The position numbers and the translations under genes are program-made. A DNA stretch of 35,741 nt, taken from an uncultured Christensenellaceae bacterium (lineage in GTDB: Bacteria > Bacillota > Clostridia > Christensenellales > Christensenellaceae). Below the pieces are notes generated by a model that saw only the letters and a program-made list of their open reading frames with translations, was not told the origin of the DNA and ran no database searches. Shown here piece after piece: positions 14,431-21,389 of the stretch (within the stretch, counting starts at the first letter, position 1; every line of letters begins with the position of its first letter). The stretch spans positions 1 through 35,741 of the forward strand of contig CAKROK010000020.1 of the NCBI GenBank assembly GCA_934373295.1, read 5' to 3'.

Positions 14431-14576
14431 GCGCGGCGCAGGTTTTTGCGGCTACGCCGCAAAAACTAAGCCCGCCCGTCCCGCCTCCGCCGCTTGCGGC
14501 GGGGGCGGGACGGGCGGGCGACTTTCAAAAAAGCGAAAAGGCGGGAGCCTTTTCGGTCGTGAAAGCTGCGCCGCGC
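14431..14576 (+). repeat. Cloverleaf (four-way junction) repeat, copy 3
   Basis: The closing stem GCGCGGCGCAG (14431-14441) with CTGCGCCGCGC (14566-14576) is identical to copy 1. Arm 1 is 14442-14452/14456-14466 (11 bp). Arm 2 is 14470-14493/14496-14519, 24 bp with a single T-G, far longer than in copy 2. Arm 3 keeps the base CTTTCA/TGAAAG (14522-14527/14560-14565). Its inner part is replaced by an unrelated stem CGAAAAGGC/GCCTTTTCG (14534-14542/14547-14555) capped by GGGA, a GNRA loop as RNA. The 13 bases after it, starting CATGTACGT, match those after copy 2 with one difference. Confidence 0.85.
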
Positions 14577-14656
14577 ATGTACGTGTGAAGTGAAGCTTTT
14601 TTTCTAAAGCGCACAAACACAACAGCTCAAGACCCAAACTTTCCCCACAAACTAAA

Positions 14657-14702
14657 GTATACGGTCTGTAAAACTGCCGCGAAGAGCAGTTTTAAGACCG
14701 TC
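14657..14702 (+). repeat. GTAT-CGG hairpin repeat, copy B
   Basis: The outer stem is CGGTCT (14662-14667) with AGACCG (14695-14700). The inner stem is AAAACTGC (14670-14677) with GCAGTTTT (14686-14693), closing an 8-base loop. Relative to copies A and C both sides of the inner stem changed together (TCGC/GCGA to CTGC/GCAG). That is compensatory. Confidence 0.75.
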
Positions 14703-14807
14703 ACAAGCTGCACAAAAGAAAAGCCGATATGAAATTTATCGCAGTTATGCCAACATATCTATAATTGAGCGGGAGTCACAAACATGACTATTTACTCTAA
14801 AAGTAAT

Positions 14808-14847
14808 GTATGCGGTCTGTAAAATCGCTTGCGATTTTAAGACCGTC
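14808..14847 (+). repeat. GTAT-CGG hairpin repeat, copy C
   Basis: CGGTCT (14813-14818) pairs with AGACCG (14840-14845) and AAAATCGC (14821-14828) with GCGATTTT (14831-14838), with the same GT/A bulge as the other copies. The bases upstream (AATTGAGCG and AACATG..TATTTAC) also match those upstream of copy A, so the repeat unit is longer than the hairpin. Confidence 0.75.
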
Positions 14848-14932
14848 ACCGTCGAGAACAAAAGTATAGTCGAAAACAAAGTTAAGCACTTATGCAGGAA
14901 TTTCAGCCTGAACAGATTAGCGGAGAAGGATG

Positions 14933-14982
14933 AGGAGGTCGCAGACCTCCTTATGGGAAAGTCTGAAAACCACGGTTTTCAG
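14933..14982 (+). other. Two adjacent perfect hairpins
   Basis: AGGAGGTC (14933-14940) pairs with GACCTCCT (14944-14951), and CTGAAAACC (14963-14971) pairs with GGTTTTCAG (14974-14982). Loops are three and two bases. Neither has a T run, and no gene lies between them and the next promoter. Confidence 0.6.
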
Positions 14983-15057
14983 GGGGAAATAGCAAAGTGG
15001 ACTTTTAAATCTGAATAATGTCATATGCTCAAACTGTTGATTTGCACATTATTTTGA

Positions 15058-15090
15058 AGCTTTGCGTGAGTAAAGCAACCTATTTTTTCA
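15058..15090 (+). repeat. GNRA-capped hairpin repeat, copy 2
   Basis: This is the second copy of the 33-base segment at 359-391, with GCTTTGC pairing GTAAAGC (one wobble) around GTGA. The downstream part CAACCTATTTTTTCA differs at one base. It lies about 260 bases before the S10 promoter. Confidence 0.7.
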
Positions 15091-15346
15091 TTTGATAAGT
15101 CGCCTTGCCTAAATCAAGCGCGCCAACTTTTCTTTACTTATTATATTTTGTATCGGCGAAAAGTAAAGATTATCATGCAAAACGGTAAAGATCAATGCCG
15201 ATAAACGATGGTCGATAAAAATAACATTGTTGTACTGCCGCCCCACGGCGCCGTAATCGTATTTCAAGTAATTATCAACACAAAAGGATACAGCAAAAAT
15301 GCGCGAAAAAAAGCGGAAAAAATATTGAAAAAAGCGCAAAAAAGGC

Positions 15347-15375
15347 TTGCATATGCGTTTTCATTCGTGTATAAT
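15347..15375 (+). promoter_or_regulatory. Promoter of the S10-spc ribosomal operon
   Basis: TTGCAT at 15347-15352 and a perfect TATAAT at 15370-15375 are 17 bases apart, in an AT-rich setting. A leader of about 218 bases precedes rpsJ. No other strong promoter is seen until 27999, so this probably drives more than 20 genes. Confidence 0.85.
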
Positions 15376-15384
15376 ATTAGCGTT

Positions 15385-15590
15385 GCGCAATATGCGTAAT
15401 GGACACTGCGGGAAGTTGCCGGTAGCCATGCCGGGTAATTCACGCAGAGGGATGCCCGCTCGATCGGGCGCTCCTGATTGTGGCAGCTGCCGAGGTAAAA
15501 AGCCCGTAAAAAGGCGTTTGACCAAAGCGTTGCCGCAATAATACAATACGACACGCACGGGTGCGTGTACAAGTAATCCAAAAGGAGGAT
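15385..15590 (+). promoter_or_regulatory. Structured leader of the S10 operon
   Basis: About 200 untranslated bases separate the promoter from rpsJ. Visible hairpins include GCCCG/CGGGC (15454-15458/15465-15469) and ACACGCAC/GTGCGTGT (15551-15558/15561-15568). S10-operon leaders act in autoregulation in several bacteria (for example by L4 in E. coli). I cannot assign this one to a named family. Confidence 0.45.
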
Positions 15591-15599
15591 CAAAAAATA

Positions 15600-15908
15600 A
15601 TGGCAAGCCAAAGAATCAGGATCAAATTAAAGGCGTATGACCACAATTTGATCGACCAGTCTTCCATGAAGATTGTTGAGACGGCAAAGCGCACGGGCGC
15701 GAAGGTTTCCGGCCCCATCCCGCTTCCGACTCAGAAAGAGGTCATCACAATTCTGAGAGCCGTACATAAGTACAAGGACTCTCGCGAACAGTTTGAGATC
15801 AAGACACACAAGAGACTCATCGACATTCTCGAGGCGAACGCAAAGACCACGGAAGCGCTCATGGGTCTGGACTTACCTGCAGGTGTCGATATCGAGATCA
15901 AGCTGTAA
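15600..15908 (+). CDS. rpsJ: 30S ribosomal protein S10
   Basis: The protein has 102 residues, the standard length, starting MASQRIRIKLKAYDH with AAAGGAGGATC nine bases upstream. An earlier in-frame GTG at 15561 lies in the leader hairpin and is rejected. The family block SGPIPLPTQKEVITILRA is present, as is the C-terminal LPAGVDIEIKL. S10 is part of the small-subunit head and also pairs with NusG (and NusB) to couple transcription and translation. It is the first gene of the S10 cluster. Confidence 0.98.
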   Translation: MASQRIRIKLKAYDHNLIDQSSMKIVETAKRTGAKVSGPIPLPTQKEVITILRAVHKYKDSREQFEIKTHKRLIDILEANAKTTEALMGLDLPAGVDIEIKL

Positions 15909-15928
15909 CGGGCGAAGGAGGTAAAGAC

Positions 15929-16549
15929 ATGAAAGCTATAATGGGTAAGAAAGTCGGCATGACGCAGATCTTCACCGAAGAAGGCATCGTCATTCCCGTA
16001 ACCGTTGTGGAAGCCGGTCCCTGCGTCGTCGTCCAGAAAAAGACAGTTGAAACCGATGGCTATAACGCAGTACAGCTCGGCTTCGGCGATATCAGAGAAA
16101 AGCTCGTTAACAAGCCCAAGGCGGGTCACTTCAAGAAGGCGGGCGTTCCCGTAAAGCGCTATTTAAAAGAGTTCAGGACCGATGAGGCTCTTGAGGTCGG
16201 CGCTCAGCTGAACGCGGACGTCTTTGAGGACGGCGACTTAGTCGACGTCACCGGCGTATCCAAGGGCAAGGGCTTCTGCGGCGTCATAAAGAGACACGGC
16301 CAGCATAGAGGCCCCATGACGCACGGCTCCAGATATCACAGACGCCCCGGTTCCATGGGCGCATGCTCATATCCCGGCGAAGTCTTTAAGGGCAAGGGTC
16401 TTCCGGGCCACACCGGCGTTGAGAAGAAGACCGTTCAGAACCTTAAGGTCGTGGGCGTAGAGGCTGATAAGAATATGCTCCTCATAAAGGGCGCTATTCC
16501 CGGTGCTAAGGGTCAGCTCGTGATAATCAAAAAAGCGGTTAAGGCTTGA
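15929..16549 (+). CDS. rplC: 50S ribosomal protein L3
   Basis: The protein has 206 residues, normal for L3. It starts MKAIMGKKVGMTQIF and contains the central SKGKGFCGVIKRH and GSMGACSYPGEVFKGK blocks, the latter the extended loop that reaches toward the peptidyl transferase centre. L3 is one of the two initiator proteins of 50S assembly. A GAAGGAGGTAAAGAC site precedes the ATG. It sits 20 bases after rpsJ in the conserved order S10-L3-L4-L23-L2. Confidence 0.98.
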   Translation: MKAIMGKKVGMTQIFTEEGIVIPVTVVEAGPCVVVQKKTVETDGYNAVQLGFGDIREKLVNKPKAGHFKKAGVPVKRYLKEFRTDEALEVGAQLNADVFEDGDLVDVTGVSKGKGFCGVIKRHGQHRGPMTHGSRYHRRPGSMGACSYPGEVFKGKGLPGHTGVEKKTVQNLKVVGVEADKNMLLIKGAIPGAKGQLVIIKKAVKA

Positions 16550-16574
16550 TCAGCATTGAAAGGAGGAAGCACAA

Positions 16575-17198
16575 ATGCCTAAAGTCATGATGTATAAAAA
16601 TGATGGCACGCAGGTGGGTGAGATCGCTCTTGCGGAAAACGTGTTCGGCGCGGAAGTCAACGAACATGCTATCCACGAAGTAGTAGTAGCGCAGCTCGCT
16701 AACCTGAGACAGGGTACGCAGTCCGCACTGACTCGTTCAGAAGTAAGCGGCGGCGGTATCAAGCCCTGGCGCCAGAAGGGCACGGGTAGAGCAAGACAGG
16801 GCTCTACGAGATCTCCCCAGTGGAGACACGGCGGCATCGTATTCGCCCCCAAGCCCAGAAGCTACAACGTAAAGGTAAACAAGAAGCTCAAGAAGCTTGC
16901 AATGATAAGCGCACTTTCCATGAAGGTGGCGGGCGAAGAGATGGTCGTTATCGACGAGTTCGCGCTCGAAGCGGCAAAGACCAAGGAATTCGTCAAGGTG
17001 CTTAACAACTTAAAGGTCGAGGGTAAGACGCTCGTCGTCACCGCGGGCAAGGATGAAGATGTAGTAAGAGCATCCAACAACATCCCCACCGTTAAGACCA
17101 TCCACACCGGCGAAATCAACGTTTACGACCTCGTAAACTGCGACAAGGTGATCTTCACCGAGGCTGCCGTAAAGGAAGTTGAGGAGGTATACGCATAA
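16575..17198 (+). CDS. rplD: 50S ribosomal protein L4
   Basis: The protein has 207 residues. The start MPKVMMYKNDGTQVGEI and the basic loop with GGGIKPWRQKGTGRARQGS (residues about 57-75), which lines the nascent peptide exit tunnel, identify L4. The C-terminal Rossmann-like globular part carries the surface that binds 23S rRNA domain I. In some bacteria L4 also represses the S10 operon through the leader. It has a GAAAGGAGG ribosome-binding site. Its TAA overlaps the rplW ATG by one base, suggesting coupled translation. Confidence 0.97.
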   Translation: MPKVMMYKNDGTQVGEIALAENVFGAEVNEHAIHEVVVAQLANLRQGTQSALTRSEVSGGGIKPWRQKGTGRARQGSTRSPQWRHGGIVFAPKPRSYNVKVNKKLKKLAMISALSMKVAGEEMVVIDEFALEAAKTKEFVKVLNNLKVEGKTLVVTAGKDEDVVRASNNIPTVKTIHTGEINVYDLVNCDKVIFTEAAVKEVEEVYA

Positions 17199-17494
17199 TG
17201 AAGCTCGCACAGGATATCATCAAGGCTCCCGTATTAACGGAAAAGAGCTATGACCTCATCCCCTTAAAGAAATACACATTCGTCGTGGCGAAGGACGCTC
17301 ACAAGACGGAGATAAAGGCGGCTGTCGAGGAAATGTTCGGCGTGAAGGTTGACAAGGTTAACACCGTCCGCACGCAGGGCAAGAAGAAGAGACAGGGCTA
17401 TGCTCAGGGAACCACACCCGAGGTCAAGAAGGCTATCGTGACGCTCAAGAAGGACTCCAAGGGAATCGAGTTCTTTGACGGCATGATGCAGTAA
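17198..17494 (+). CDS. rplW: 50S ribosomal protein L23
   Basis: The protein has 98 residues, typical for L23. It starts MKLAQDIIKAPVLTEKSY and contains KYTFVVAKDAHKTEIKAAVE and VNTVRTQGKKKR, the extended loop that reaches into the exit tunnel. L23 sits at the tunnel exit and docks trigger factor and the signal recognition particle. The ATG shares its A with the rplD stop codon. GAGGAGG lies just upstream inside rplD. Confidence 0.97.
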   Translation: MKLAQDIIKAPVLTEKSYDLIPLKKYTFVVAKDAHKTEIKAAVEEMFGVKVDKVNTVRTQGKKKRQGYAQGTTPEVKKAIVTLKKDSKGIEFFDGMMQ

Positions 17495-17508
17495 GGAGGA
17501 CAAGTCTA

Positions 17509-18342
17509 ATGGCTATAAAGAAATATAATCCGACAACACCGGGCAGAAGAGGCATGTCCGTCTCCGCTTTTGAGGAGATCACCTGCACCACTCCCGAAAA
17601 GTCGCTGCTTGCTCCTCTTAAAAAGTCCGGCGGCAGAAATGTCCACGGCAGGATCACCGTTCGTCACATCGGCGGCGGCAACAAGAGGAAGTACAGAATA
17701 ATCGACTTCAAGAGAAACAAGGACGACGTTCCCGCAAAGGTAGCGACGATCGAATACGATCCCAACAGAACGGCTAACATCGCGCTTTTACACTATGCGG
17801 ACGGCGAAAAGAGATATATCTTAGCGCCCCTCGGCTTAAAGGTCGGCGATACCGTCCTTTCCGGCGAGCACGCGGATATCAAGCCGGGCAACGCCCTTGA
17901 GATAAAGAACATCCCCGTTGGTACGCTCATCCACAACATCGAGCTCAAGGCCGGTAAGGGCGGCCAGATCGTAAGATCCGCCGGCAACGCAGCTCAGCTC
18001 ATGGCTAAAGAGGGCGCTTATGCGCAGGTGAGACTCCCCTCGGGCGAAGTTAGAATGATCCCCATGAACGCGAAGGCTACGATCGGTCAGGTGGGCAACA
18101 TCGATTCCGAAAACGTTAGCATCGGTAAAGCGGGCAGAAAGAGACATATGGGCATAAGACCTACGGTCAGAGGCTCTGTCATGAACCCCTGCGATCACCC
18201 GCACGGCGGCGGCGAGGGCAAATCACCTATCGGCAGACCCGGTCCTGTCACCCCCTGGGGCAAGCCTGCACTTGGCTATAAGACTCGTAAGAAGAAGAAT
18301 CCTTCTGACAAGCTTATCGTTAAGCGCAGAAACAGCAAGTAA
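17509..18342 (+). CDS. rplB: 50S ribosomal protein L2
   Basis: The protein has 277 residues, the standard length. It begins MAIKKYNPTTPGRRGMSV and contains GRITVRHIGGGNKRKYRIIDFKR (split here: GRITVRHIGGG and KYRIIDFKR) and the conserved VMNPCDHPHGGGEGKSPIGR region (residues about 224-243), whose His is needed for peptidyl transfer. L2 joins the two subunits and supports the catalytic centre. GGAGGACAAGTCT precedes the ATG. Confidence 0.98.
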   Translation: MAIKKYNPTTPGRRGMSVSAFEEITCTTPEKSLLAPLKKSGGRNVHGRITVRHIGGGNKRKYRIIDFKRNKDDVPAKVATIEYDPNRTANIALLHYADGEKRYILAPLGLKVGDTVLSGEHADIKPGNALEIKNIPVGTLIHNIELKAGKGGQIVRSAGNAAQLMAKEGAYAQVRLPSGEVRMIPMNAKATIGQVGNIDSENVSIGKAGRKRHMGIRPTVRGSVMNPCDHPHGGGEGKSPIGRPGPVTPWGKPALGYKTRKKKNPSDKLIVKRRNSK

Positions 18343-18370
18343 TGCGCTGTGATAAGAAAGGAGATAGATT

Positions 18371-18643
18371 ATGAGCAGGTCAGTTAAAAAAGGACCTTTC
18401 GTAGATGCGAAGCTCTTAGCGAGAATTCAGCAGATGAACGAAAAGAACGAAAAGCAGGTGCTCAAAACATGGTCTCGTGCTTCCACGATCTTCCCGGATA
18501 TGGTAGCGCACACCATCGCAGTGCACGACGGCAGGAAATTTGTTCCCGTATATGTAACTGAGGACATGGTCGGCCACAAGCTCGGCGAATTTGCCCCCAC
18601 GCGTACATTCAGAGGACATGCGGGCGAGAAATCGTCTAAGTAA
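18371..18643 (+). CDS. rpsS: 30S ribosomal protein S19
   Basis: The protein has 90 residues. It starts MSRSVKKGPFVDAKLLARI and ends with GEFAPTRTFRGHAGEKSSK, both diagnostic of S19. S19 forms a complex with S13 in the small-subunit head and contacts the A-site tRNA. AAAGGAGATAG precedes the ATG. Its position after rplB is the conserved order. Confidence 0.98.
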   Translation: MSRSVKKGPFVDAKLLARIQQMNEKNEKQVLKTWSRASTIFPDMVAHTIAVHDGRKFVPVYVTEDMVGHKLGEFAPTRTFRGHAGEKSSK

Positions 18644-18661
18644 TAAGGAGGAGTAGGAGAC

Positions 18662-19048
18662 ATGGCAAAAAGAGAGAGAGAAAAAGCTCTTAAGAGACAT
18701 GAGACCGCTGAAAAGAGACCTCATGCTACAGCTAAATACATTCGCATTTCCTCCAGCAAGGTCAAGGCTGTGATCGACCTCATCAGAGGCAAGCAGGTCA
18801 GCGAAGCCAAGGCGATACTTGAGAACACCCCCAAGGCGGCTTGTGAGCCCGTCTTAAAGCTTCTCAACAGCGCTATTGCGAATGCCGAGAACAACCTCGA
18901 GTTAAACAGGGATAACCTCTATGTCGCGGAAGTTTACGCGAACATGGGCCCCACGTTAAAGAGGTTTAGGCCCCGCGCACAGGGCAGAGCCACGAGCATC
19001 CGCAAGAGGACATCGAACATCACGATCGTTCTCGATGAAGCAAAGTAA
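18662..19048 (+). CDS. rplV: 50S ribosomal protein L22
   Basis: The protein has 128 residues, with an N-terminal Lys/Arg-rich extension of about 18 residues before the usual start (ATAKYIRISSSKVKAVIDLI). The beta-hairpin GPTLKRFRPRAQGRATSIRK lines the exit tunnel beside L4 and is the site of macrolide resistance changes in other species. The ATG at 18662 follows AAGGAGGAGTAGGAG. Its place between rpsS and rpsC is canonical. Confidence 0.97.
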   Translation: MAKREREKALKRHETAEKRPHATAKYIRISSSKVKAVIDLIRGKQVSEAKAILENTPKAACEPVLKLLNSAIANAENNLELNRDNLYVAEVYANMGPTLKRFRPRAQGRATSIRKRTSNITIVLDEAK

Positions 19049-19062
19049 GGAGGAGGTAAAAG

Positions 19063-19782
19063 ATGGGTCAGAAAGTTAATCCGCATGGTTACAGGGTTGG
19101 CGTCATCAAGGACTGGGATTCCCGCTGGATAGCGAAGAAGGATCAGTTCGCCGATTACCTTGTAGAGGACGACAAGATCAGAAAGTTCCTGAAGAAAAAG
19201 CTCTATGAAGCAGGAATTTCCAAGATAGAGATTGAGAGAGCGGCAAAGACCATCTCCGTCAGCATTTATACCGCAAGGCCGGGCGTTGTCATCGGCAAGG
19301 GCGGCGCAGGCATCGAGGTGATCAAGGCGGATCTCTTAAAGCTCACGGGCAAGAACGTTGCAGTCAACATCATGGAAGTCAAGAAGCCCGATATCGACGC
19401 GCAGCTCATCGCTGAAAACGTCGCTTCTCAGTTAGAGAGAAGAATCGCCTTCAGACGCGCCATGAAGGGCGCTATCGGACGCTCCATGAAGGCCGGCTTA
19501 AAGGGTATCAAGATCAAGTGCTCCGGCAGACTCGGCGGCGCCGAGATCGCAAGAAGCGAGCATTATCACGAGGGTTCTATCCCGCTTCAGACTATCCGCG
19601 CGGACATCGATTACGGTTTCGCGGAAGCGCATACGACCTATGGCCGTATCGGCGTAAAGGTTTGGACATATAAGGGAGAGGTTCTCGTTAACCCCTTAAA
19701 GGAAAAGGCTAAGGCTACCGCAGAGGGTAAGAAAGCGGAAGGAGGCAGAAGACATGTTAATGCCAAAAAGAGTAAAGCGTAG
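19063..19782 (+). CDS. rpsC: 30S ribosomal protein S3
   Basis: The protein has 239 residues, the usual size. It starts MGQKVNPHGYRVGVIKDWDS and has a type II KH domain with the GXXG-type motif VVIGKGGAGIEV near residue 75, and the C-terminal SEHYHEGSIPLQTIRADIDY block. S3 lies at the mRNA entry tunnel and contributes to mRNA unwinding. The last 29 bases overlap the start of rplP, so the two are translationally coupled. The tail is Lys/Ala-rich. Confidence 0.98.
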   Translation: MGQKVNPHGYRVGVIKDWDSRWIAKKDQFADYLVEDDKIRKFLKKKLYEAGISKIEIERAAKTISVSIYTARPGVVIGKGGAGIEVIKADLLKLTGKNVAVNIMEVKKPDIDAQLIAENVASQLERRIAFRRAMKGAIGRSMKAGLKGIKIKCSGRLGGAEIARSEHYHEGSIPLQTIRADIDYGFAEAHTTYGRIGVKVWTYKGEVLVNPLKEKAKATAEGKKAEGGRRHVNAKKSKA

Positions 19783-20194
19783 AAGAGTACATCGCGGCCG
19801 TATGAAGGGCAAGGCGCTTCGCGGCAACGTGGTGAACTACGGTGAATACGGTCTCGTTGCGACTGAGCCCGCTTGGATAAAGTCAAACCAGATTGAGGCT
19901 GCCAGAGTCGCAATGACCAGATACATCAAGAGAGGCGGTCAGGTCTGGATAAAGATCTTCCCCCACAAGCCCGTAACAGAGAAGCCGGCTGAAACTCGAA
20001 TGGGTTCCGGTAAGGGTTCTCCCGAATATTGGGTAGCAGTAGTTAAGCCGGGCAGAGTCATGTTCGAAATAGCCGGCGTTGACGAGGCGACTGCAAAGGA
20101 AGCTCTGAGACTCGCGTCTCACAAGCTGCCCGTAAAGTGCAAGATAATCAAGAGAGAAGAGATAGTGGAAGGCGGTGAGCAGATTGAAGGCTAA
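19754..20194 (+). CDS. rplP: 50S ribosomal protein L16
   Basis: The protein has 146 residues, starting MLMPKRVKRRRVHRGRMKG, the standard L16 start. The first ATG (19754) is chosen because GGAGG lies nine bases upstream. The block GGQVWIKIFPHKPVTEKPAE followed by RMGSGKGSPEYWVAVVKPGR identifies the protein. L16 helps position A-site tRNA near the peptidyl transferase centre. The gene overlaps rpsC by 29 bases and rpmC by 11. Confidence 0.97.
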   Translation: MLMPKRVKRRRVHRGRMKGKALRGNVVNYGEYGLVATEPAWIKSNQIEAARVAMTRYIKRGGQVWIKIFPHKPVTEKPAETRMGSGKGSPEYWVAVVKPGRVMFEIAGVDEATAKEALRLASHKLPVKCKIIKREEIVEGGEQIEG

Positions 20195-20387
20195 TAAGCT
20201 ACATGAAATGAACGATGCTGAGCTTCAGGCGAAGCTTTTAGACCTCAAGACGGAATACTTCAACCTGCGTTTCCAGAACGCTACGGGTCAGCTCGCCAAC
20301 CCTCTCAAGATAAGAGAGGTCAAGCGTGACATCGCACGCGTTAAGACCATCATCCGTGAGCGTGAGCTCGCTGCTGACGCACGCTAA
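20184..20387 (+). CDS. rpmC: 50S ribosomal protein L29
   Basis: The protein has 67 residues from a TTG start at 20184 (MKANKLHEMNDAELQAKL), seven bases after AAGGCGGTG, which matches the anti-Shine-Dalgarno well. A GTG at 20175 would lie inside that site. The helical hairpin with LKTEYFNLRFQNATGQL and the C-terminal RDIARVKTIIRERE are typical of L29, which sits at the tunnel exit next to L23. The start overlaps the rplP end. Confidence 0.96.
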   Translation: MKANKLHEMNDAELQAKLLDLKTEYFNLRFQNATGQLANPLKIREVKRDIARVKTIIRERELAADAR

Positions 20388-20399
20388 TAGGAGGTTATT

Positions 20400-20654
20400 A
20401 TGGAAAGAAATCTCAGAAAGACCAGAATAGGTGAAGTCGTCAGCGACAAGATGGATAAGACCATCGTAGTAGCGGTAAAGACCAAGAAAAAGCACGGCCT
20501 TTACAACAAGACGGTGAACTTCACTTCCAAGATCAAGGCGCACGACGAGAACAACGAGTGCGGCGTCGGCGATACCGTGAAGATCATGGAGACCCGTCCC
20601 CTCTCTAAGGACAAGAGATGGAGACTCGTCGAGATCGTCGAGAAAGCTAAATAA
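20400..20654 (+). CDS. rpsQ: 30S ribosomal protein S17
   Basis: The protein has 84 residues. It starts MERNLRKTRIGEVVSDKMDKT, then TIVVAVKTKKKHGLYNK and the signature VGDTVKIMETRPLSKDKRW. S17 is an OB-fold protein that binds 16S rRNA early in assembly. AGGAGGTTATT precedes the ATG, 12 bases after rpmC, in the standard L29-S17-L14 order. Confidence 0.98.
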   Translation: MERNLRKTRIGEVVSDKMDKTIVVAVKTKKKHGLYNKTVNFTSKIKAHDENNECGVGDTVKIMETRPLSKDKRWRLVEIVEKAK

Positions 20655-20669
20655 GGAGGAGACAGCAAT

Positions 20670-21038
20670 ATGATACAGCCACAGACACGCTTAAAGGTTG
20701 CCGATAACTCCGGTGCAAAGGTGATCCAGTGCATCAAGGTTTTAGGCGGCTCCATGAAGAGGACGGCCAACATCGGCGATGTTATCGTAGCATCCGTCAA
20801 GACGGCCACCCCCGGCGGCGTTGTTAAGAAGAAGGACGTTGTTAAAGCCGTAATCGTTCGCTCTGTAAAGGGCGTAAGAAGACCGGACGGCTCCTACATC
20901 AGATTTGATGAAAACGCAGCGGTCATCATCGACAACAACAAACAGCCCAAGGGCACCCGTATCTTCGGGCCCGTCGCAAGAGAGTTAAGAGACGATGATT
21001 ACATGAAGATCATCTCGCTGGCTCCCGAAGTACTCTAA
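20670..21038 (+). CDS. rplN: 50S ribosomal protein L14
   Basis: The protein has 122 residues, the exact family length. MIQPQTRLKVADNSGAKVIQ and the block RPDGSYIRFDENAAVIIDNN followed by GTRIFGPVAREL are diagnostic. L14 lies at the subunit interface and, in other bacteria, is the docking site of the silencing factor RsfS. AAGGAGGAGACAGC precedes the start. Confidence 0.98.
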   Translation: MIQPQTRLKVADNSGAKVIQCIKVLGGSMKRTANIGDVIVASVKTATPGGVVKKKDVVKAVIVRSVKGVRRPDGSYIRFDENAAVIIDNNKQPKGTRIFGPVARELRDDDYMKIISLAPEVL

Positions 21039-21056
21039 GGAAGGCAGGGCTAAGAT

Positions 21057-21374
21057 ATGGCAATGAAGATAAAGAAGGACGACAAGGTCGTCGTCATCAC
21101 AGGCAAGGATAAGGGCAAAGAGGGCAAGGTTTTAAGCACGCTTCCTCAGGACGGCAGAGTCATGGTCGGCGGCGTGAACATCGTAACCAAGCACCAGAAG
21201 GCCCGCAATCAGCAGAATCCCGGCGGTCTCATCAAGAAGGAAGCGGCTATCGACGCTTCTAACGTAATGCTCGTCTGCAAGAAGTGCGGCAAGGCTACGA
21301 GAGTCGCGATGAAGATCGAGGACGGCAAGAAGGTTCGCGTTTGCAAGAAGTGCGGCGCTGCTTTCGAAAAGTAA
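21057..21374 (+). CDS. rplX: 50S ribosomal protein L24
   Basis: The protein has 105 residues. A KOW motif at the start (KKDDKVVVITGKDKGKEGKV) is followed by VGGVNIVTKHQKARNQQNPGG. Two CKKC pairs near the end (Cys74/Cys77 and Cys96/Cys99) are the Clostridia-type zinc pattern of L24. L24 is the other initiator of 50S assembly, near the exit tunnel. A second Met two codons later is an alternative start. AAGGCAGGG lies upstream. Confidence 0.97.
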   Translation: MAMKIKKDDKVVVITGKDKGKEGKVLSTLPQDGRVMVGGVNIVTKHQKARNQQNPGGLIKKEAAIDASNVMLVCKKCGKATRVAMKIEDGKKVRVCKKCGAAFEK

Positions 21375-21389
21375 GGGAGGAAGATATAA

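Larger units (their letters stand above)
14382..15599. other. Long intergenic seam upstream of the S10 operon
   Basis: These 1218 bases hold no convincing gene. They contain cloverleaf copy 3 (14431-14576), hairpin-family copies B and C (14657-14702, 14808-14847), two further perfect hairpins (14933-14951, 14963-14982), GNRA hairpin copy 2 (15058-15090), a long-loop inverted repeat CTTTACTT/AAGTAAAG (15132-15139/15161-15168), the S10 promoter (15347-15375) and a structured leader. A 70-codon frame at 14806-15018 runs through the hairpins and is not believable as a gene. Confidence 0.65.

Noticed and set aside
14806..15018. Possible 70-residue gene
   Set aside because: It passes through three perfect hairpins including repeat copy C and has no ribosome-binding site. 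The residues simply reflect the inverted repeats.
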